Source of the DNA: Chrysoperla carnea
Lineage: Eukaryota; Arthropoda; Insecta; Neuroptera; Chrysopidae
Length of the DNA: 64,000 nucleotides
Direction of reading: 5' to 3'
Assembly: GCF_905475395.1 (NCBI RefSeq)
Contig: NC_058338.1
Span: 6,958,935 to 7,022,934, forward strand
The notes below the pieces were generated by a model. That model had not been told where the DNA came from, did no database searches, and was given only the letters and a program-made list of their open reading frames with translations. Both the position numbers and the translations under genes were made by a program. How positions within the stretch are numbered: position 1 is the first letter of the stretch; each line of letters opens with the position of its first letter. This document shows, piece after piece, positions 59,201 through 64,000 of the stretch.

Positions 59201-60839
59201 AAAAAAGTCGAAAAATCGGAAAAAAAATTTTTATTGCGGAATTTGATAAAACTCAGTTTATAAGGTAAGTTTGACCCAAAAAATTCAAAAATCGGGTTCA
59301 TTTGACTATTGGGCGAATAGCTTGCGAGAAAAACCATACCCCTGATCGATTTTTGAAGTTAACTCGAAAACTATCCGTCTAAGCGTTAAATAAACCCGAT
59401 TTTAACATTTTTTGGGTTAAAAGTACCTAATATACTGAGTTTTATTGAAATTGGAAACAATAAATATTTTTCGATTTTTTGCAATTTTCTTAAGGGGTGC
59501 CCCTTAGAAAAAAGTCGAAAAAAAAAAAAAATATTTATTGTGGAATTTGATAAAACTCAGTTTATAAGGTAAGTTTGACCCAAAAAATTCAAAAATCGGG
59601 TTCATTTGACTATTGGGCGAATAGCTTGCGAGAAAAACCATACCCCGGATCGATTTTTGAAGTTAACCCGAAAACTATCCGTCTAAGCGTTAAATAAACC
59701 CGATTTTAACATTTTTTGGGTTAAAATTACCTAATATACTGAGTTTTATTGAAATTGGAAACAATAAATATTTTTCGATTTTTTGCAATTTTCTTAAGGG
59801 GTACCCCTTAGAAAAAAGTCGAAAAATCGGAAAAAAAATTTTTATTGCGGAATTTGATAAAACTCAGTTTATAAGGTAAGTTTGACCCAAAAAATTCAAA
59901 AATCGGGTTCATTTGATTATTGGGCGAATAGTTTTTGAGAAAAATGATACCCTATAAGGGAGTTTTAACATTACAAAAAAAAAAAAAAAAAAAAGTGAAA
60001 ATCTACCTTCTTACCTAACTTACCTTCACGGGTAAACCGTGCTGTTTATGAAAAAATATTTCATACAAGTTTTTTACTTTATTTTAAGATTTAATTGACC
60101 TATGATGCTCATTTAAGAACTCAAACTCACTTTTTATGTCCTGAACACGTTGACAGACTAGCGGACAGCCAGATATGAACTTATTAAGTGATTTAATGAA
60201 CTAATAGCAAAATTTTGTTCGTATCATCAATATTTCTAATTACAAACTTGAGACTAAAATTAGTATACGCTGATATATATTTCATATATACAGGGTATAA
60301 ACATTTCAAGTCGATATCACATTTCCACTTTAGAAATGAATCATTTTGAAATTGATCAAAAATTCTTATTTCGTCGTAATGTCTCAATGTTTGGAAAAAA
60401 TAGCGAAAATTCTTTGAAGAATTGTTAGCAATCTATGTAAAGTATAAATATCAATGTTTTATATAAAAAGAAAAAACTTACCGGTAAATTAAGTCTTTTT
60501 GCATCCACAGGTTGCTGAAAAGGCCAAGCAAACTGATGTTTCCACACAGCCTTAAGAACATTTTTTTGTAGGAATTGTAACTGATTTGTTACACGACCTG
60601 GTCTGTCTGGTGCAGGTGTCACCATTGGTTGAACAACCCCGTTAACGGGCTCCACCGGTGGATCCATTCTCGGTGGAGGTTCTTTAGTTTCCGATTTACC
60701 GGTTACCGCCTATTTTATATGTTCCTCAATATAAATTATCTAAACTTAAATAGCTAAAATGCATTTTTAGCATAAATGTGTAATTTTAAAAAAGAAAATT
60801 TACCGTATTATTTTGCGAAATTGTTTCTACTTGCTGCAT
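35205..60839 (-). CDS. fs(1)h: Female sterile (1) homeotic / BRD4-type BET protein, 1408 aa, 13 coding exons
   Basis: BET co-activator that reads acetylated histones and recruits P-TEFb to promote RNA polymerase II elongation. Minus-strand exons: 60839-60804, 60709-60482, 58315-57186, 56817-56658, 56234-55889, 55649-55446, 55104-54934, 50449-50330, 49429-49286, 38634-38564, 38006-36643, 36181-35995, 35270-35205; all phases close. Bromodomain 1 about 54-160 (WPF 74-76; acetyl-lysine Asn133 in YNKP), split after LNLP. Motif B about 300 ([13 protein letters not shown]). Bromodomain 2 about 359-465 (WPF; Asn445 in YNPP). ET domain about 682-762. LQDVTGQL coiled coil in exon 8. Ser/Asp SEED tract about 819-845. 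Then a long Thr/Pro/Asn-rich region, a charged coiled coil ([25 protein letters not shown]) and the C-terminal motif [21 protein letters not shown] short form ending at residue 847 is likely. The frame is open upstream of ATG 60839 to the acceptor at 60861-60862, so the N-terminus could be longer. Confidence 0.95.
35358..35445. repeat. Dispersed-repeat block in fs(1)h intron 12
   Basis: Resembles 2640-2725 in the first ZAD gene's intron ('cgatttttacgga.cagggcg', 'aaactattcgtatgagggt'). Family not identified. Confidence 0.4.
35507..35780. mobile_element. Foldback element in the last intron of fs(1)h
   Basis: Outer arms 'gaaattttattgatttttaaa' (from 35513) and 'tttaaaaatcaataaaattt' (to about 35769) pair, and the inner arms 'atttcgattagctaacagat' (from 35607) and 'atctgttagctaatcgaaat' (to 35697) pair. 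It sits about 240 bp upstream of the terminal coding exon. Confidence 0.7.
36320..36480 (+). repeat. Dispersed repeat in fs(1)h intron 11
   Basis: Begins 'acagggtgtcccgtgactcg', a common insect repeat start. The section 36355-36460 ('gtattctttgga', 'cacttttgtccaaaatccaa', 'actattatttccccaaagat') matches 24525-24640 in the same orientation. Confidence 0.6.
39110..39610. mobile_element. Long foldback (about 240-bp arms) in fs(1)h intron 9
   Basis: 'actgtgcattttagggaaaa' (from 39302) pairs with 'ttttccctaaaatgcacagt' (to about 39437). Further out, 'aaagttatcgg.gtaaaattt' and 'gatcaatttgta' (39178-39215) pair with 'tacaaattgatcggaaattt' (39489-39508) and the sequence up to 39525. The symmetry extends to about 39110 and 39610 with scattered mismatches. 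No reading frame. Confidence 0.7.
39882..39985. repeat. AT dinucleotide-rich microsatellite
   Basis: Almost pure alternating and near-alternating A/T sequence, interrupted by 'tgttgacaacagt'. Intronic. Confidence 0.7.
41622..41835. mobile_element. Palindromic MITE, 214 bp, about 95-bp arms
   Basis: 'aatcacagggaagttggact' at the left end pairs with 'gtccaacttctctgtgatt' at the right end (41817-41835), and 'gtctctttattgaaacttct' pairs with 'agaagtctcaataaagggac'. The arms agree through about 95 bp and the loop is short. Lies in fs(1)h intron 9. Confidence 0.8.
42695..42895 (+). other. Locally GC-rich island of unknown origin
   Basis: Base composition is visibly different from the surrounding AT-rich intron (for example 'aacggtcctgacctgctagg', 'gtgcttggcactgtctgacc', 'accgtgggggtgtatcccaa'). 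A 91-codon open frame at 42621-42896 crosses it but has no motif that I recognise. Most likely a transposable-element fragment; function not assigned. Confidence 0.35.
46720..47325. repeat. Two-copy tandem duplication, about 300-bp unit
   Basis: Copies at about 46720-47025 and 47035-47325 share, in order, 'gtcaataaaa.tca..cttctccg', 'ggata-a-cga--ataatt-agataactta', 'ttttcacatcagaatcgt', 'cgaaaacaatccgt' and 'cat-ttttaaggctgt-ctcgtttt'. They are diverged, so the duplication is old. Intronic in fs(1)h. Confidence 0.65.
48012..48330 (-). mobile_element. LINE 3' end in fs(1)h intron 9
   Basis: Minus-strand frame (48308-48105) starting [20 protein letters not shown] is the same ORF2 tail as in the element at 10394-11000, about 85-90% identical. 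The 3' end again has telomere-like aggttaggttag. 5'-truncated soon after the CCHC-like tail. Confidence 0.8.
49098..49103 (-). terminator. Candidate polyadenylation signal of the short fs(1)h isoform
   Basis: AATAAA on the minus strand, 178 nt beyond the TAG (49283-49281) that is reached if the exon-9 donor is not used. Position suits a retained-intron 3' UTR for a short BET isoform. Inference only. Confidence 0.4.
52191..52220. repeat. AAAT microsatellite
   Basis: Seven or more consecutive aaat/taaa units in fs(1)h intron 7. Confidence 0.85.
52545..52925 (+). mobile_element. LINE fragment (RNase H end and 3' UTR)
   Basis: Plus-strand frame 52586-52786 contains [20 protein letters not shown] then [16 protein letters not shown]-like spacing: the 'LTGH...LxYHLxxIG' and Cys-x2-Cys/His tail of Jockey/R1-type LINE ORF2. 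It then continues as the 3' end shared with 9870-10035, 34040-34235 and 54360-54560. Frame lost after 52786. Confidence 0.75.
54360..54560 (+). mobile_element. LINE 3'-end fragment in fs(1)h intron 7
   Basis: Includes 'gggctttatgcgtggcgtctgg' and 'cttacccggagacgtctcgc', matching the fragments at 34040-34235 and, in the reverse orientation, 9870-10035. An 81-codon frame (54312-54557) crosses it but is not a gene. Confidence 0.6.
58316..60481. other. Intron 2 of fs(1)h (2.2 kb), splits bromodomain 1
   Basis: Lies between the codons for LNLP and DYHK of bromodomain 1, in phase 0. Most of it is the satellite array 58610-59945. Then come a poly-A run near 59975-59993 and an inverse copy of the Pcl-intron-3 repeat at about 60085-60180. 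Confidence 0.6.
58610..59945. repeat. Tandem satellite, 305-bp unit, about 4.4 copies
   Basis: 'attgcggaatttgataaaac' recurs at 58621, 58926, 59232, 59537 (one change) and 59844, a period of 305-307 bp. Units are nearly identical along their whole length, and each contains the palindrome 'aaggggtacccctt' (changed in one unit). The fifth copy is cut off after about 100 bp. Confidence 0.92.
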
Positions 60840-60860
60840 TCTTTTTTGAGACTGTCGCTT
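60840..60860 (-). other. fs(1)h: Upstream part of the first recognised fs(1)h exon
   Basis: An acceptor CAG at 60863-60861 precedes 21 nt that are open in frame with ATG 60839 (KRQSQKR). So at least one further upstream exon exists, either non-coding or adding N-terminal residues. Not located. Confidence 0.5.
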
Positions 60861-61338
60861 CTGTGAGCAAAAAAAAAAATATATTATTAAAAAATATACC
60901 ATCATTGACTTTTTTCTTTATTCCGTAATAATCTCAAAACAGCAAAATATTCGAATATCCATATATTTTCTAGCGTGATTACGAAAACAAAGGATTGTGA
61001 ACATCTGGAGAATGAAGGTGATTAGATCATGAAAGTGAGCCTCGCTTTTTTCAAAAATAAAATTATATGACGTTAAACTGACCAAAAATAAAAAAGGCGC
61101 ACAAACTCCATTGTTTTGTCAATCCTCTTCAGTAGCATTAAGGCCTAAACAAGTTATGAAGTTTTTATTGGCATGCCAAAGACAGGATCAAAAAATTCCA
61201 TGGAGTTTTTTCACCACAGTGATTATTGATATTCCAACGTCCATAAGATTCAGATTGTGCGCATCTTAACACGTTTTATCTCATCGTACGACAAAAATAG
61301 TAGGAATCATTTTTGAACATAATCACATTTTCTTGAAA

Positions 61339-61408
61339 CTTTTTTTCTGTATAATGCATAGATTTTTATTTATATCGCTAAAAACCTATGCATAATACAG
61401 AAAAAAAG
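61339..61408. repeat. Hairpin with 23-bp arms
   Basis: 'actttttttctgtataatgc' (from 61339) pairs with 'gcataatacagaaaaaaag' (to 61408) around a 24-bp loop. Confidence 0.65.
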
Positions 61409-62973
61409 CTTGCGCCTCTTCACCTGCCTACTAGGTTATACGTTCGGGGGAATACCCTTGAATATATTACAGCAAGAATAAGTTTGTAAATTGCATTATA
61501 AACCTACTTTTTTTGCTCTGGCTATTGAGGTTTAAAATATGCGCATCTCTGGATCGTCTTCTAAAGTAATTTTTGAAATATTTATCTGTTTCGAGATTAA
61601 AACCATTTTCTTGGTACACTTACTGCTTAAATATATACATAAAACAACAGTAACTCAATGCAAGACAGTCAGCTGATTTGTAAGTCAGGAAATAACGTTG
61701 AACGTGGGCTTTTCATACCCTGATAGTGCTCACGAAACATACTATCAGCGGAACAAGTTACCGCAAACACATTCTGCATATACCTAAAGATAAAAATTTC
61801 AAAATACTTAAATTTTATCCTAAAATAATCGATCTTATCAAATTTAATTCGTTGAATTTGGTCCGAACAAATCAAGTAAAAAACTCTAATTTCAGTGATA
61901 TTCGATCCTATTATGACGAACATTAAAATATTGAATTTCGTAATTATTGATAAGGATGGTTACAACGCTTATCGCTGTGTGTTATTGCACGGCGGTAAAT
62001 TTAATTTGTCGGATACGTTGCGGATTCTCAACAAATGTATTACATACAGTTTTTGTAATTTTTCGAAAATCGATTAAAAAACTCGGTACAAGCGACATCT
62101 TATACTTACCCGTACCGTTTGCGACTTAAAACTTGCGGTAAATCTTTAATTATCTCACTTTAGAAAAATTGATGAACGCAATGATTAAAAAATCCACTGA
62201 CTAGTGCTAATTTAACCCCATAAAGGCATAGCCAACCCGTGGATCAAAGGGCGTACACCATTAAAGGTGGAATCGAATTAGTACCAGTCTGCGGGTTTTT
62301 TTTGGCCTTTGCATTCACAAACTTTTTGTAAAAGTGAGATAGCCAACATTTCCCACACTACTTGGAATCCGTTGATTTTCAATTTTTTTCTGAACCAATC
62401 ATTTTCTTATTATAATTATGGCGATATGTCATAATAATTTTCGTGAAAAACTAATCGAAAATGATAAGTAAAAGAAACTAATACTGTAGTAAGTAATTTC
62501 GTAAAAATTAAGTTCTTGGCGGGCTAAGTAAGCCTAATGAAATATAGCGGGTTATCTCGGATTTCCGGGAATTGCCTCTTAGAAAAACTTTTTGGGTAAC
62601 AAACCCTTTGAAATTCAGATTTTATCCGAAAAGTTTGACACAAATTGCAATATGATTAAGTTAAGGCGTCCTAAGCTCCGTCATTACCCGGATCGTCAAC
62701 ACCGTTTTCCTTTCAACAATTACGTAATTTAACATACTAATGGTAGCCAAACTTGTATGTAATAAACGACTGGTAATTTTATATCTGAATCGTCCAAAAT
62801 TGAACACTACTACAAAACTCCTGAAACATTTTACCTTCTAAAAATATTACCATAAATTGTCGAATCGGAAAATTTGTCTATTGATAGCCGTTCAAAACGA
62901 AAATCAAGTTTTCCATTTGATTTGTGTTGGATTCCAATGTTTGGGTGACATATTTTTATAGGCTTTGGATCTT

Positions 62974-63074
62974 TTAAGCCGAGATTCCACTAAATCGAAC
63001 GGAGCGATATAATATGATGTGAAATATATGTTTGTAAATTAAGGCGCTTACACCCTAGCAGAATCTCAGCTTAA
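62974..63074. mobile_element. Possible tiny piggyBac-like MITE
   Basis: TTAA at 62974-62977 and 63071-63074 bracket a 93-bp segment whose ends are GCCGAGATTC and the reverse complement of GCTGAGATTC. TTAA duplications are typical of piggyBac elements. However, the symmetry continues outward (ggatctt...aagatcc), so it may be a plain foldback. Confidence 0.35.
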
Positions 63075-64000
63075 GATCCGAGCCTCTAAAATTGTTAGTA
63101 ATTCAGACGATTTTTTATACAAATTCGAGCCTCAAAAACTAAATGATTTTCGTATTAAGAAATTATTATACTTTTTTCGCGATTTTTCATTAAATGAATT
63201 AATTTTAAGAGTTTAACTTCTAAAATATCGAGATAAGCGAAAATAATATTGATTTTAGTTTAAAACTTGGCAACCAATTGGTAAATTCCATAAAACTGTA
63301 TAAAAAAACGTCTGTAGTCCCCTGAAATAAATGATTCAATACCCTTTTTTCTAACTACCCATAAAGATAAAATATGAAAACTTAAGATTATGGAAATGAA
63401 AGTCTTGGACAAATTATGCAGTCACATCGCATGGCAAAAATTGTTAAAATTGTTTTGAGTACATTTTAAAGGGGCCCTTTTTAAATCGAAATTGTTCATA
63501 TAACGCGATTAGATAATTTTTGCGATGCGATGCAATCTCACAAACCATCAAGAATTTATTTACATTACGTGTCCCTAACTTTTGTAATACCTTGTATTAC
63601 AAACTTATCAAAAAAATATGCATATTTTTTTTTTTTTTTCAAAATTAAAATAAAATATTTTTAATAACTCACACAACTTAAAATTAATAAAACAGTTTAT
63701 CGAAAACTTTTTTGGTAAACACTAAATTAACAACTTTTCACACCCGTACTGAAAATATTGATGAAATTTCCAGTACGAAAAGGTTAACAAACAGATCTCA
63801 TGTCAACAAGAAAATAAAAAAAAAACAATATTCAAGTAAAATTTTTACTTAGAAAAACCTTAATTTTACATATAAAAAAAAATCAGTTTTCACAAGTTCT
63901 TTTTGCACAAATTTAATATTTTTAGGAACATTGATGCATGAAAGTCTGCGCTTTGTTTTAAATTGACACAATATTAAAATATCTTCTTCACAGATTTAAT

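Larger units (their letters stand above)
60864..64000. other. fs(1)h upstream region, no coding exon recognised
   Basis: About 3.1 kb that should contain the upstream fs(1)h exon(s) or the large first intron. Contents: a hairpin at 61339-61408, a 93-bp candidate piggyBac-like element at 62978-63070, and otherwise unassigned AT-rich sequence. All open frames (61.7-62.1 kb) are short and without motif. Confidence 0.4.

Noticed and set aside
58610-59945. Regular array considered as a CRISPR-like repeat
   Set aside because: Whole 305-bp units repeat with no unique spacers, in a eukaryotic intron. It is a satellite.
61669-62129. Cluster of short overlapping frames upstream of fs(1)h
   Set aside because: No domain, no splice context and low-complexity composition; chance frames in AT-rich DNA.

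Overview
The window is nuclear DNA from an insect. It is strongly AT-rich, its genes are split by GT-AG introns, and it holds two genes with the insect-typical ZAD zinc-finger architecture, a BET gene of the fs(1)h type with long and short forms, and many short transposon remnants (RTE and other LINE 3' ends, hAT-, pogo- and foldback-type MITEs, tRNA-like SINEs). I cannot fix the order from sequence alone.

Layout. (1) 0.5-8.8 kb: two ZAD C2H2 zinc-finger genes, head to head. One is on the minus strand (exons 3483 to 504, 547 aa, nine fingers plus an AT-hook). The other is on the plus strand (4738 to 8805, 453 aa, ten fingers). (2) 9.5-11.4 kb: IMP3, the U3 snoRNP / ribosome-biogenesis protein, on the minus strand. 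It has four exons, the last coding for only six residues and a stop. Two LINE fragments lie in its introns. (3) 11.7-12.4 kb: a 5'-truncated RTE-type retrotransposon with a perfect 16-bp target-site duplication. (4) 15.8-21.1 kb: Polycomblike (Pcl; Tudor, PHD1, PHD2, EH, C-terminal MTF2-type domain), 977 aa in eight coding exons. (5) 21.1-35.2 kb: gene-free, filled with repeats and several delimitable MITEs. (6) 35.2-60.8 kb: fs(1)h/BRD4-type BET gene, minus strand, 13 coding exons, 1408 aa, with two bromodomains, ET domain, SEED tract and C-terminal P-TEFb-type motif. Its introns hold a 305-bp tandem satellite, long hairpins and LINE fragments. (7) 60.9-64 kb: upstream of fs(1)h, no coding exon recognised.

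How the genes relate. Three conserved loci act in transcription or chromatin: Pcl (a PRC2 accessory, Polycomb group) and fs(1)h (an acetyl-lysine reader, trithorax-like) lie tail to tail, and the ZAD proteins are probably sequence-specific DNA binders. IMP3 is a housekeeping nucleolar gene. I see no operon-like linkage and no clearly new multi-gene system. The most unusual points are a stop codon built into the fs(1)h exon-9 splice donor, an IMP3 last coding exon of 21 nt, a LINE insertion whose target duplication spans an IMP3 splice donor, and large intronic foldbacks and a satellite inside fs(1)h.

Exon borders were read by eye from splice signals, reading phase and protein similarity. All phases close, but no transcript data were available.
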